A stretch of DNA of 64,000 nucleotides from the NCBI RefSeq assembly GCF_000403395.2, contig NZ_KE159675.1, forward strand, positions 256,808 through 320,807. Direction: 5' to 3'. This stretch comes from Anaerotruncus sp. G3(2012). Its GTDB lineage: Bacteria; Bacillota; Clostridia; Oscillospirales; Ruminococcaceae. The notes below the pieces were generated by a model. That model saw nothing but the letters and a program-made list of their open reading frames with translations, made no database searches and was not told where the DNA came from. Positions 33,890 through 42,430 of this stretch are shown here, piece by piece (positions within the stretch are counted from its first letter, which is position 1; each line of letters opens with the position of its first letter). The position numbers and the translations under genes are program-made.

Positions 33890-34645
33890 ATGAACCTGCA
33901 TTGGAACCGGCGCAAGTGTTTCTGCCTGCTGGCCGCAGCAGCAATTCTGACCACTCTGGCGGTTGTTCTGCACGCCGCACAGAAGCCGGTTTGCAAAAAA
34001 CTCGCGGAAGGCACCCCTGCCGAAGCCCGACTGACCATTCTTGAAGGGGAGCGGCCAGGACCGGCACTCTTTGTGGTGGGCGGGGTGCATGGGGATGAAA
34101 CCGCGGGCTGGACTGCGGCGGACCGTCTTGCCAAAGAGGCCCGGATCTTATCCGGGGCGCTGTATATCGTTTCCCCGGCTAATGCGTGGGGAGCTGCGCA
34201 CAACAACCGCCTGACCGCTGAAAACCGCGACCTCAACCGGCTGTTTCCCGGCAGGCTGGACGGGGATGCGAGCGAACAGCTAGCAGCCGAGCTGTTTGCA
34301 GAGATCGAACAGGCAGCTCCGGAGGTGGTATTCGATCTGCATGAATCCCTGCCAAAGCGTGCCAACCGGGATGACCTCGGCAGTTCGATCATCTTTGATT
34401 CGATCGACGGGATCGAGGACCTGGTTTTGGGAATGCTGCTCGAGACCCAGTCGGGCAGCCTTTGCTCTGGGCCGTTCACCTGCTATACAGGCGCGCCGAT
34501 CGGGAGTATCAACCGGGTGGTGAACGATGCGTTGGGCCTGCGGGTGCTGACCGTCGAAACCTTCCGGGGGGACGACCTCGAAAAACGGGTACAGGATCAC
34601 CTGGATCTGATACATTACACGCTCAGATATTACGATATGGAATAG
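33890..34645 (+). CDS. Second anchored AspA/AstE-like zinc hydrolase
   Basis: A 251-residue paralogue of the preceding hydrolase class. It has a membrane anchor or uncleaved signal at about residues 12-30. H67 and E70 in VVGGVHGDETAGW and H151 in VVFDLHES are the zinc ligands, NRDLNRLFPGRLDG (about 112-125) is the substrate motif, and LRVLTVETFRGDD supplies the catalytic Glu. It is close to the minimal catalytic domain. GGGAGGAGG precedes ATG 33890. It lies 19 bases before pgsB, so it is part of the synthesis transcript and may process the nascent polymer or a precursor outside the membrane. Confidence 0.78.
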   Translation: MNLHWNRRKCFCLLAAAAILTTLAVVLHAAQKPVCKKLAEGTPAEARLTILEGERPGPALFVVGGVHGDETAGWTAADRLAKEARILSGALYIVSPANAWGAAHNNRLTAENRDLNRLFPGRLDGDASEQLAAELFAEIEQAAPEVVFDLHESLPKRANRDDLGSSIIFDSIDGIEDLVLGMLLETQSGSLCSGPFTCYTGAPIGSINRVVNDALGLRVLTVETFRGDDLEKRVQDHLDLIHYTLRYYDME

Positions 34646-34664
34646 ATAAACGGAGGAAAACAAA

Positions 34665-35813
34665 ATGTATAGTCTGATCCTGCTGCTTTCCCTCCTCTTT
34701 TTCGGATGGCTCGTGGTGGAAAACCGGCTGGCGTGTCACTACCGGCAGCGGATTGCGCATGTGATCCACGTCAACGGCACCCGCGGGAAATCGAGCGTCA
34801 CCCGCCTGATTGATGCCGGGCTTCGTGCGGGCGGGCTGCGGGTGTTCTGCAAAACCACCGGGACCGTCCCCATGACGATCGGGACTGACGGGATAGACCG
34901 CCCGATCCGGCGGTTCGGCTGTGCAAATATCCGGGAACAGCTTTCGATCCTGCGGCAGGCGGCACAATCCGGGGCAGAGGTGCTCGTGATCGAATGTATG
35001 GCAGTCGATCCGGCTTACCAGAAGGTCGCCCAACACCGGATGCTCTGCGCAGACATCGGTGTGATTACCAATGTGCGGCTGGATCACACGGATGTAATGG
35101 GGGAAACCTTGCCAGAGATCGCGGAGGCGCTCTCGAATACCGTACCGCTCGGCGGGGTCCTCTTCACCGCCGAGCAGGATCAGTTTCCGGTATTGGAAAG
35201 AGCGGCGCAACGGCTTGGGACTCGGGCTGTCAGCATCCGGCCGGATGCGCAGACCGGCAGCAGCCTTTCCGCAGTCGACTTCCCAGAAAATGTCGCGCTT
35301 GCGCTCGCGGTCTGTGAGCATCTGGGGGTATCAGAAGAGGATGCCTACGCGGGGATGGCAGTCTATAAGCGCGACCCGTATGCGCTCTCTTTCTACCGGT
35401 TGGAGAATGGTGGGCTTTTTGTCAATGGGTTGTCGATCAACGACCCGCAATCGACCCGGATGGTTTACGAATCCCTTGTCCAACCGCTCGGGCTTACGGA
35501 GAAGCGGGTAACCCTGCTGCTCAACAACCGGGGGGATCGAGTGGCCCGTACCATGCAGATGGCGGAATTGGCCGAAGCGGTTGCACCTGTGCGCATCTGG
35601 ATGCTCGGGGCGAACAGCGGAATGCTGACGCGGAGGCTTCAAATGCGGATGGGAGAGGGTACACCTCCAATCAAGTGGTTCCAATCAGTTGACCAATTGG
35701 ATTTTTCTATTATAAATCAACAAGATGTAATCTTTGCGGCGGGCAATATCGCCAAACAGGGAAAGGAATTGATCGAACGGATCAAACAGGAGGGGGAACC
35801 ATATGTATTATGA
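34665..35813 (+). CDS. pgsB: Poly-gamma-glutamate synthase PgsB/CapB
   Basis: A 382-residue Mur-ligase-like amide ligase that polymerises glutamate through gamma-carboxyl groups using ATP. An N-terminal membrane span (about residues 2-19) anchors it. VNGTRGKSSVTRLI (G38 to S44) is the P-loop; KTTGTVP and CANIREQLSILRQA follow, and IECMAVDPAYQ and TNVRLDHTDVMG match the Mur-ligase metal and domain-linker motifs. Length is near the 390 residues of Bacillus PgsB. GGAGGAAAACAAA precedes the ATG. The 3' end overlaps pgsC by 11 bases. Confidence 0.93.
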   Translation: MYSLILLLSLLFFGWLVVENRLACHYRQRIAHVIHVNGTRGKSSVTRLIDAGLRAGGLRVFCKTTGTVPMTIGTDGIDRPIRRFGCANIREQLSILRQAAQSGAEVLVIECMAVDPAYQKVAQHRMLCADIGVITNVRLDHTDVMGETLPEIAEALSNTVPLGGVLFTAEQDQFPVLERAAQRLGTRAVSIRPDAQTGSSLSAVDFPENVALALAVCEHLGVSEEDAYAGMAVYKRDPYALSFYRLENGGLFVNGLSINDPQSTRMVYESLVQPLGLTEKRVTLLLNNRGDRVARTMQMAELAEAVAPVRIWMLGANSGMLTRRLQMRMGEGTPPIKWFQSVDQLDFSIINQQDVIFAAGNIAKQGKELIERIKQEGEPYVL

Positions 35814-36252
35814 CATCATCGTGCTGGGGGTGGTGGTGAGCATCCTTTTTTCCGAACTGACCCGTCTTTCCCCGGCCGGACTGGTCGTACCGGGATATTT
35901 CGTCCTGAGCCTGCATTCCCCCATGCGGGCCGCCTATACCCTGTTGATCGCATTTCTCGCGCTTGGGGCGGAGAAGCTGCTGGGACGGGTGATGATCCTT
36001 TATGGGCGGCGGAGTTTCGCGGCGCTGATCCTGCTTTCGTTCCTGATCGACGGAGCGATCCAGGCGTCGGGCATCTGGGCGGGCAATCCCGGTATGATCG
36101 GCTGTCTGGTTGCGGGGATTCTCGCGCGTGAGCTGGAACGGCAGGGGATCGTCCGCTCACTCGGTGCACTGGGTGTTGTGACCGGCGTCCTCTCCCTGCT
36201 CCTGCTTGCGATGGGGCATCCGGTTTTCGGCACGCAGGGGGTGTGGAGATGA
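35803..36252 (+). CDS. pgsC: Poly-gamma-glutamate biosynthesis membrane protein PgsC/CapC
   Basis: A 149-residue membrane protein, the same length as Bacillus PgsC. Four to five hydrophobic segments are seen (about 5-20, 27-45, 48-66, 74-92 and 119-138). LSPAGLVVPGYF near residue 23 is the conserved family motif. PgsC is the partner of PgsB in the synthase complex at the membrane. It overlaps pgsB by 11 bases and pgsW by 4, so stoichiometric translation is likely. Confidence 0.9.
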   Translation: MYYDIIVLGVVVSILFSELTRLSPAGLVVPGYFVLSLHSPMRAAYTLLIAFLALGAEKLLGRVMILYGRRSFAALILLSFLIDGAIQASGIWAGNPGMIGCLVAGILARELERQGIVRSLGALGVVTGVLSLLLLAMGHPVFGTQGVWR

Positions 36253-37319
36253 AACGGCGGCGGGAAGGGATTCTGCTCCTGCTGCTGACGGTTTTCCTGT
36301 TCGCCTGCGGACTGGGGATCGCACAGAATGGCAGACTGATCCCTGCGGAAAACCGGGCGGTCAAGCTGGCGGCAGCCGCGCGGATGCAGGCGTGCATGGA
36401 CGCGGTCAAGGGCTATAAGTCGGAACGCGGCATCCCGCTGCACCCGGGCGACCTGCATCAGACCGGGATGCTCGGGGAAGAATTTAACGGAATGACCACC
36501 TCGCTGGGTGCGCTCGAGGCCAAACGCACCTCCGCCAACAGCGATATGGCGGCGCTGGCGGTCGAGCTGTTGCAGCAGGCCGGGATGCAGCCGGGCGACC
36601 GGGTCGGGCTGGGGCTTTCGGGATCGTTCCCGGCGCTCAATCTTGCGATGTTGAGTGCCTGCGCGGAACTGGGGCTGGACACGGTCTGCATCGCGTCGAT
36701 TGGCAGTTCGACGCATGGGGCGAACAACCCGGGCCTGACCTTTCCCGAGATGCTTTCGCTGCTGATCTCGGATGGCCTGCTGCCCGACAGCCTGCACAGC
36801 GCGACCATCGGCGGCGACTACGACTGTGGCCGGGAGATGGATGGACAGCTTCGGGAGGCGGCGGTGGAGCGGCTGGAGCGGCGCGGGGTGGACCTCTGGC
36901 GGGAGCCGGATTACCAGAAAAACCTGCAAAAGCGGCTGGAAATTTACGGGGAGATCGCCTGTTATGTCAACGTCGGGGGAAACCTGATGTCACTCGGCAG
37001 ACAGGAGGACAGTATCCGCACCCAGGGCCTGATTCCGCCCGAAGCACCGCTCCACCCGGTTGATGGGAACAGTGGTATGCTCGAGCTGTACCATGCGCAA
37101 GGGCTGCCAGTGATCCACCTGCTCAACCTCAAACGGCTCACCGCTGACTATGGGCTGGCGTTTGACCCGGTATCCCTGCCCGAGCCGGGAACCAGCGCGG
37201 TCTACTACCGGATTTCCTATCCCAGGCTGCCGGCGCTGCTGGCGGTTTTCTCCGCAGGGGCGGTCCTGATTTTCGAGCGGAAAAGGAGGCGTCATGATGG
37301 AACGTCTGCGCGCGGTTAA
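36249..37319 (+). CDS. pgsW: Poly-gamma-glutamate system protein PgsW
   Basis: A 356-residue protein matching the PgsW family, which is found beside pgsB-pgsC in loci that lack PgsA/CapA. An N-terminal span (about 6-23) and a C-terminal span (about 325-343) bracket a large domain with PGDRVGLGLSGSFPALNLAMLSACAELGL and IASIGSSTHGANNP. The function is not experimentally settled to my knowledge. The start is placed at ATG 36249, overlapping the pgsC stop (ATGA), rather than GTG 36243. The 3' end overlaps the kinase gene by about 25 bases. Confidence 0.82.
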   Translation: MKRRREGILLLLLTVFLFACGLGIAQNGRLIPAENRAVKLAAAARMQACMDAVKGYKSERGIPLHPGDLHQTGMLGEEFNGMTTSLGALEAKRTSANSDMAALAVELLQQAGMQPGDRVGLGLSGSFPALNLAMLSACAELGLDTVCIASIGSSTHGANNPGLTFPEMLSLLISDGLLPDSLHSATIGGDYDCGREMDGQLREAAVERLERRGVDLWREPDYQKNLQKRLEIYGEIACYVNVGGNLMSLGRQEDSIRTQGLIPPEAPLHPVDGNSGMLELYHAQGLPVIHLLNLKRLTADYGLAFDPVSLPEPGTSAVYYRISYPRLPALLAVFSAGAVLIFERKRRRHDGTSARG

Positions 37320-38700
37320 GATCAACCTGCGGGAACTGCTGATCGGCACCCTGCTGATGGGGTTGAGCCTGCTGCTGCCGATGGTGGTCCACGTGGATAA
37401 TTTCGGCATCTACCCGATGCTTTTTTCGGCGCTCTCACATCAGGAAAAGACCGATGTGGTCTATGCGGCGCTCCGGCTGGTCGCCCTCAACAGCATCCGC
37501 AGCCTGCCGCACTATCTGGGGGCCTACCTGATCGGGGAATCCATGGATTTCGCCTACCGGGAAAAGACGATCCGGTGGCTGCGCCTGCTGATCGTCTGTG
37601 TCATGATCCCGCCGGTCTATTTTCTGATCGAGAAAATCTATCATATCCGCTACGACTTCGGGGGGCCTGCCATCCTGCTGATCGCCCTGTTGGTCATCCT
37701 GGAAAAGATCGACTTCAGCTTAATCAACATCTCTAAAAAGATGCTGATGCTGGTCATGCTGATCGCTTCGGTGCAGTTTCTTGATGTGATGCCCGCGCTG
37801 GAAGGGCTGCCGGTCGGGGGCGGGGAGGTCTCCACCGACATCAGGCGGATCGCATTTTTTCTCGAAGCGGACGGTTTTTTACAGTTTGAGGCCACGCTTC
37901 TCTTTTTCCTGCTGTTTGTGGGGGCGCTGCTCTTCTGCAAACTGATTATGGACGAAAACGACCTCAAGCTGCTCAGTGAGCTGAAGGAGCAGAATGAACG
38001 GATGCGCACCGAAAAATATATCCAGATGCTGGAGGAACGCACCCTACAGGAGCTGCGCAACCTTGTGCACGACCTGAAAACCCCGCTCACTGCGGCACAG
38101 GCACTGGTGGGCGTGGTAAAGATGAACCAGCTGCGCACCGACCCGCCGGATGCGCAGAGCTGCGAATATCTGACCCGGGTGGAGGCGTCGATGGAACACA
38201 TGAGTGTGATGATCTCGGAAATCCTCTACGAGAACCGCCGGGCCAGTGTCACCACCCAGCGGCTGGTAACCGCGTTGCTCTCGCAGATTTCCAATACGCC
38301 CTATGGCAGGGTGGTCCGGGCGGAAAACGAGGTCCCGGAACTGCGCGTCTGGATCAATGAAGTGCGGATGCTGCGCGCGCTGGCAAACGTCCTGCAAAAC
38401 GCCTACTGCGCGATGGACAAGGAGGAACAGCAGATCTTCCTGCGGGTCTCCGCCGGGCAGGACCGGGACGGTCAGCGCATGATCCAGTTCGATGTGATCG
38501 ACAACGGCAGGGGGATGGATGCAGAGCTGCTGCACTATGTCTGGGCGGACGGGTTCAGTACCCGCGGCTCCAGCGGGCTGGGGCTGAACTTTGTCCAGCA
38601 GGTGGTACAGAATAACAACGGTACGGTAGAAATCAAAAGCACGCCGGGCGAAGGCACCGTCGTGACCATACAGCTTCCAGAAAGCGGGGTAGAAGGATGA
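37294..38700 (+). CDS. Membrane sensor histidine kinase of the gamma-glutamate locus
   Basis: A 468-residue sensor kinase. The N-terminal 220 residues contain about six membrane spans with short loops and no large extracellular sensor domain. A coiled linker leads to the H-box LRNLVHDLKTPLTAAQALV (about residue 260), followed by N-box ALANVLQNAYCAM, G1 DVIDNGRGMD and G2 STRGSSGLGLNFVQQV. AAAAGGAGG at 37281-37289 favours the second ATG (37297). It begins inside pgsW and overlaps the response regulator by 4 bases. Its fusion into the operon suggests it reports membrane or polymer status. Confidence 0.9.
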   Translation: MMERLRAVKINLRELLIGTLLMGLSLLLPMVVHVDNFGIYPMLFSALSHQEKTDVVYAALRLVALNSIRSLPHYLGAYLIGESMDFAYREKTIRWLRLLIVCVMIPPVYFLIEKIYHIRYDFGGPAILLIALLVILEKIDFSLINISKKMLMLVMLIASVQFLDVMPALEGLPVGGGEVSTDIRRIAFFLEADGFLQFEATLLFFLLFVGALLFCKLIMDENDLKLLSELKEQNERMRTEKYIQMLEERTLQELRNLVHDLKTPLTAAQALVGVVKMNQLRTDPPDAQSCEYLTRVEASMEHMSVMISEILYENRRASVTTQRLVTALLSQISNTPYGRVVRAENEVPELRVWINEVRMLRALANVLQNAYCAMDKEEQQIFLRVSAGQDRDGQRMIQFDVIDNGRGMDAELLHYVWADGFSTRGSSGLGLNFVQQVVQNNNGTVEIKSTPGEGTVVTIQLPESGVEG

Positions 38701-39329
38701 ACCAGCAGATCAAAATTTTATCAATCGACGATGAAGCGGAAATCCGCTATGCGCTCGGGGCGATCTTCGATTTTGAACACTGGAACGCGGTGATGGCCGC
38801 AGATGTGGAGGAAGGGCTGGCGCTCTTCCGGAAGCATCAGCCGGATATCGTGCTGATCGACTACCACCTGCCGCGGATCAACGGGATCGAGGGGGTGCGG
38901 ATGCTCCGCAGGCTTTCCCCCACTGTGCCGATCCTCGTCTTTACCATCGACGAGAACCAGGAGGTCGCCAACCGGTTTTTGGAGGCGGGTGCGACCGACT
39001 TCGCGCTCAAACCGATCAAGGCCCCGGACCTGATCTCCCGCATCCGCCTGCACATCCGGCTGCTCGAGAGCCAGCAGAAGGTTCCCTCGCCCGAGAGCGA
39101 ACAGCCGGTTCTGGCGAAGGGAATCCGCCGCACCACACTTGAGCTGATCCGTGACTATCTGAAGCAGAACCCGGAGTTTATCACTGCGGACAAGATCGCC
39201 GAAGGTACCGGCCTTGCCGACCAGACCACCTACCGGTATCTGCAATATATGGCGTCCGAGTCGATTGTCGAGGTGAACAGCACCTATGGCAAGGTCGGGC
39301 GTCCCAAACAGGGCTATCGGTTAAAATAA
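38697..39329 (+). CDS. Response regulator with CitB/DcuR-like C-terminal HTH
   Basis: A 210-residue regulator. The receiver domain has the acidic pair D11-D12 after ILSI, phospho-acceptor D55 in IVLIDYHLP, and K105 in FALKPI. The C-terminal part (IRRTTLELIRDYLKQNPEFITADKIAEGTGLADQTTYRYLQYM) is a winged-HTH like those of CitB/DcuR regulators of di- and tricarboxylate use, ending KVGRPKQGYRLK. The target is probably one of the promoters in this locus. It is coupled to the kinase by an ATGA overlap, and a terminator follows. Confidence 0.88.
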   Translation: MNQQIKILSIDDEAEIRYALGAIFDFEHWNAVMAADVEEGLALFRKHQPDIVLIDYHLPRINGIEGVRMLRRLSPTVPILVFTIDENQEVANRFLEAGATDFALKPIKAPDLISRIRLHIRLLESQQKVPSPESEQPVLAKGIRRTTLELIRDYLKQNPEFITADKIAEGTGLADQTTYRYLQYMASESIVEVNSTYGKVGRPKQGYRLK

Positions 39330-39378
39330 CCTTTGCAGTGAGTAAGGGAAACCGGCTGAAAAGCCTGTAAATCGAAAA

Positions 39379-39407
39379 CCGCCGCCGGTTGAGAAATCCG
39401 GCGGCGG
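39379..39407. terminator. Bidirectional terminator between convergent genes
   Basis: CCGCCGCCGG (39379-39388) pairs perfectly with CCGGCGGCGG (39398-39407). T-runs lie on the minus-strand side (TTTTCG), so it ends both the response-regulator and the J-protein transcripts. Confidence 0.8.
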
Positions 39408-39411
39408 CTGT

Positions 39412-40470
39412 TTATTCCAGGCGCTCCTGAAGCGCGAGGTAGAGCGGACGTGCATCCACTTTTGTACTGGAACGTCCAAAATATTTAAAATGGTACAGTT
39501 TGTAGAGATACGCAAGGAACTCCTGCGGAAGGTCGGGATGGCTGGTTACGAAAAACGCCAGAAGGGCGAAGAATTCCGGCGGACGTTTGACCATCCGTTT
39601 TCCCGTATAACCGGCGTGGAGGTTGGGCGCATCGGTGAACCGCAGCAGGCTTTCCCATTCGCTTTTTTGCAGCCTGTCCGGGTAAAGCCCGACCAATTGG
39701 TTATAAATCCGGAACGCTGCCTGCCGCGCGAGGAATTCCTCCTGCATGAGCTGTTTCTGGATCTGCTCGGAATCCCGCTGGGATTCAAGCAGCCGCACTA
39801 GCGGATGCATCCTGCCCATGCCGCCCGGCAGCGCCTGTGCGGGGGCGAGGCTGTATGCGGTGTAAAGCCCCACGCAGAGCAGCCGGGGCAGCAGATAGGC
39901 GGGGAGCTCCCGCTGGGTTTCGAGGAAATCGACCAGCATGGCGATAAACTGCGGGTCGTGCTGCATCCCTAAAAATACATCCGAGAAAAAATATTCCTGC
40001 CAGTAGCCGCGGGAGTCCCGCTTCTTGTGGTCCCCAAACATCTGCATGAACGTCTGAAGCGCAGCGCAGCTGCGGACCTGCTCCTCCTGCTTTGCCTGCA
40101 CCTCACCAAAAATCCCGTCAAAATCAATCCCGGAGTCTGTATGCCGGGCAGCAGGCAGTACCGGGGCAGGCACATCAAACGCGCTGCCCGAGAAGGCCGG
40201 GAACCGGGGGCGCGGCTTTCGGGACGACGGATTGGAACCGCTGCCATATTTGGTGACCGCTTTGTTCATGGAACGGCTGATCTGACGCTGATCGGCTTGG
40301 GGCTGTCGGGTTTTGGCACGCTCGAGCGCCCACTGATAGGCACCATAGAGCGCCTGGAACCCCTCGGGGTCGGTCTCAGGATGGTGCAGTTTGGATTGGG
40401 CCGCATACGCACGCTTGATCGCGCGCGTATCATAGGTCGGCTCGATGCCGAGAATCTCCCAGTTGCTCAT
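39412..40470 (-). CDS. J-domain-like co-chaperone with an HPE motif
   Basis: A 352-residue protein. The first 50 residues look like a J domain (WEILGIEPTYDTRAIKRAYAAQSKLHHPETDPEGFQALYGAYQWA), but the canonical HPD is HPE (H30-P31-E32). The remaining 300 residues are helical, without the DnaJ zinc finger or Gly/Phe region, and match no family I can name. Its start is 3 bases after the stop of an Hsp70-like gene, so it is almost certainly the dedicated partner of that chaperone. An Asp-to-Glu change in HPD usually weakens classical DnaK stimulation, so the interface may be adapted. Confidence 0.75.
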   Translation of the reverse strand: MSNWEILGIEPTYDTRAIKRAYAAQSKLHHPETDPEGFQALYGAYQWALERAKTRQPQADQRQISRSMNKAVTKYGSGSNPSSRKPRPRFPAFSGSAFDVPAPVLPAARHTDSGIDFDGIFGEVQAKQEEQVRSCAALQTFMQMFGDHKKRDSRGYWQEYFFSDVFLGMQHDPQFIAMLVDFLETQRELPAYLLPRLLCVGLYTAYSLAPAQALPGGMGRMHPLVRLLESQRDSEQIQKQLMQEEFLARQAAFRIYNQLVGLYPDRLQKSEWESLLRFTDAPNLHAGYTGKRMVKRPPEFFALLAFFVTSHPDLPQEFLAYLYKLYHFKYFGRSSTKVDARPLYLALQERLE

Positions 40471-40473
40471 CCA

Positions 40474-42219
40474 TCAGTCCTCCTCGTCCTCGTCAAACGG
40501 TTCATAGTCGCGACCGGGAAAAACCTGATGATCAAACAGATACCGTTCAACCGAGTCAAAGAACCGGTTGGCCTGTTCCCGCGCATGATGGATCAGGCTG
40601 GGGGACTGGCTGTCGAGCGCGCGCTGGAAATAGGCGAGATACGCCCCTACCCGCTCGCGCAGCTCGCTGCCCGCCTCGGAAAACAGGCGCTCCCCCCGGG
40701 CGACGACCAGCCGGTTTTCCTCCCGGTCCATCGGGTGGATTTTCAGTTTTTGCAGCTCGGACAGCCGCTTTTGCAGTTCCTTCTCTGAAAGCCGGGTGTT
40801 CTCCCCAAGGATTACCTTGCTTTTGTGGACCCCATTGGTTTTGTTATGTACATCGACCTCCAGAATCCCGTTGATATCGTACGAAAACCGCACCTGCACA
40901 CTCTCCTGTCCTCTGGGGGCAGGCGGGACCTCAACCTCAAGCTCACCGAGCTTGAGGTTGGCCTCGGTATAGTAAGCCTCCCCCTGGTAGACCCGCACAG
41001 TGATTGCCTTCTGGTTGTCGCTCAGCGTGTAGAACGAGTGCTCCACACTGGTGGGCAGAACGCTGTTGCGCTCGATCATCGGGGACATATGCGGCCGGGT
41101 GTCCTTTTCGTCGTTGTAGCTGGCAATCCCAAGGGTGAACGGGCAGACATCGGTCATCATGATGTCACGGATTTCCCCATCCTGCGCCTTGATCCCGGCG
41201 TAGACCCCAACTCCCTGCGCAACGATCGTATCGGGCGAGCCGAGTTCCGCCGGTTCGATGCCGAGGATATGGGAGAGATAGGCGCGCACCACCGGCATCC
41301 TGCACGAGCCTCCCACCAGCAGAACCTCGTCGATCTCGCGGATCGAGCGGCCGCTGTCGGAAAGCGCGCGGGCAATCACCTTGTTCATCCGCTGGAAGAG
41401 CGGCGCGGCGATCCGCACAAGCAGCTCCCGGGTGAGGAGCAGGGAATGCTTCTGCTCCTGCTCCTCCTGGAACAGCAGCACCTGCGGCTGTTCGGTGAGC
41501 GCCTGCTTGCAAAGTTCCGCCTGTTTGAGCAGTGCTGCCTGCCTGACAGACGGGAGCAGGTCAAAGGCGATCCCGTTTTCCTGGCAGAAATAGCGGGCGA
41601 TGGCCTGGTCGAAGTCATTTCCGCCGAGGTGGTTGTCCCCGGCGACCGCTGAAATTTCGATCACATTGTCAAAACAGTCGACCACCGAAACGTCAAGGGT
41701 GCCGCCGCCGAAGTCGAAGACCAGGAAACTCTGGTCTTTTTCGGTATTGTTCAAACGGCTCGCCAATGCTGCCGCCGAAGGTTCATTGATGAGACGTTCG
41801 GCGTGCAGGCCGGCCAGACGCGCGGCGGCCTTGGTGGCGAACCGCTGGTTGTCGTTGAAATAGGCCGGGACGCTGATGACCGCTTCGGTGACTGGTTCCC
41901 CCAGATAGGCCTGTGCATCCTCTTTCAGGCGGCGCAGTACAAACGAGGAAAGCTCCTCGGGGCTGAACTGCTGCCCGCCGAGATTCTGTTTCCGGGAAGT
42001 CCCCATCAGACGTTTGAACGAAGCAGCGCTCCGCTCAGGATGGGAGATCAGCCGCTCTTTCGCGACGTTCCCCACGAGGATGGAACCGTCCTCATCCACG
42101 CTGACGACGCTCGGTGTCAGGAACCCGCCGAGTGAATTGGGGATCAAAACGCTTTTGCCGTCCTTCCAGACGGAGACAAGACTGTTGGTTGTGCCGAGAT
42201 CAATTCCGATAATTGCCAT
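40474..42219 (-). CDS. Hsp70 family chaperone, DnaK paralogue
   Basis: A 581-residue Hsp70. ATPase motifs include GIDLGTTNSLVSVWKDG, FDFGGGTLDVSVVD and EVLLVGGSCRMPVVRAYL; the substrate-binding beta-domain follows (IERNSVLPTS ... VRFSYDINGILEVDV). The lid is short, and the tail is acidic (FDEDEED) without the DnaK-type end. These features, and a J-protein instead of grpE/dnaJ neighbours, indicate a specialised paralogue and not housekeeping DnaK. ATG 42219 has AGGTGAG 6 bases upstream. No CIRCE element is seen; the promoter is plain sigma-A. Confidence 0.88.
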   Translation of the reverse strand: MAIIGIDLGTTNSLVSVWKDGKSVLIPNSLGGFLTPSVVSVDEDGSILVGNVAKERLISHPERSAASFKRLMGTSRKQNLGGQQFSPEELSSFVLRRLKEDAQAYLGEPVTEAVISVPAYFNDNQRFATKAAARLAGLHAERLINEPSAAALASRLNNTEKDQSFLVFDFGGGTLDVSVVDCFDNVIEISAVAGDNHLGGNDFDQAIARYFCQENGIAFDLLPSVRQAALLKQAELCKQALTEQPQVLLFQEEQEQKHSLLLTRELLVRIAAPLFQRMNKVIARALSDSGRSIREIDEVLLVGGSCRMPVVRAYLSHILGIEPAELGSPDTIVAQGVGVYAGIKAQDGEIRDIMMTDVCPFTLGIASYNDEKDTRPHMSPMIERNSVLPTSVEHSFYTLSDNQKAITVRVYQGEAYYTEANLKLGELEVEVPPAPRGQESVQVRFSYDINGILEVDVHNKTNGVHKSKVILGENTRLSEKELQKRLSELQKLKIHPMDREENRLVVARGERLFSEAGSELRERVGAYLAYFQRALDSQSPSLIHHAREQANRFFDSVERYLFDHQVFPGRDYEPFDEDEED

Positions 42220-42267
42220 ATTTCTCACCTGATTTATCTTTTGAAGTTCGAAAAGACTTTTCTTCTC

Positions 42268-42296
42268 ATTATAGCAACTTCCCTCTGTCAAAACAA
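42268..42296 (-). promoter_or_regulatory. Promoter of the Hsp70/J-protein operon
   Basis: On the minus strand, TTGTTT (42296-42291) and TATAAT (42273-42268) are spaced by 17 bp, with TGC before the -10 box (extended -10). Confidence 0.7.
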
Positions 42297-42400
42297 GATG
42301 GCAGAACAGGAACTGGCGTGGAAACATCCGGATTTCAGAGGAATGTCTCCGGCTTGCTGCAAGGAAGGCGCTTTGGGGCTATGGATGCCCGGCAAACGGA

Positions 42401-42430
42401 AAATAGGCCCCGGAAAGACGGAGCCTATTT
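42401..42430 (-). terminator. Terminator overlapping the rlmH stop codon
   Basis: AAATAGGC (42401-42408) pairs with GCCTATTT (42423-42430), extended by CC/GG. The minus-strand arm includes the rlmH TAG, and TTTTCC follows on that strand. Confidence 0.65.

Noticed and set aside
42220..42327. Longer Hsp70 start upstream of 42219
   Set aside because: The extra 36 residues cover the promoter and ribosome site, and the family starts at MAIIGIDLGTTNS.
42240..42330. CIRCE heat-shock operator before the Hsp70 gene
   Set aside because: No TTAGCACTC-N9-GAGTGCTAA-like inverted repeat is found in the spacer.
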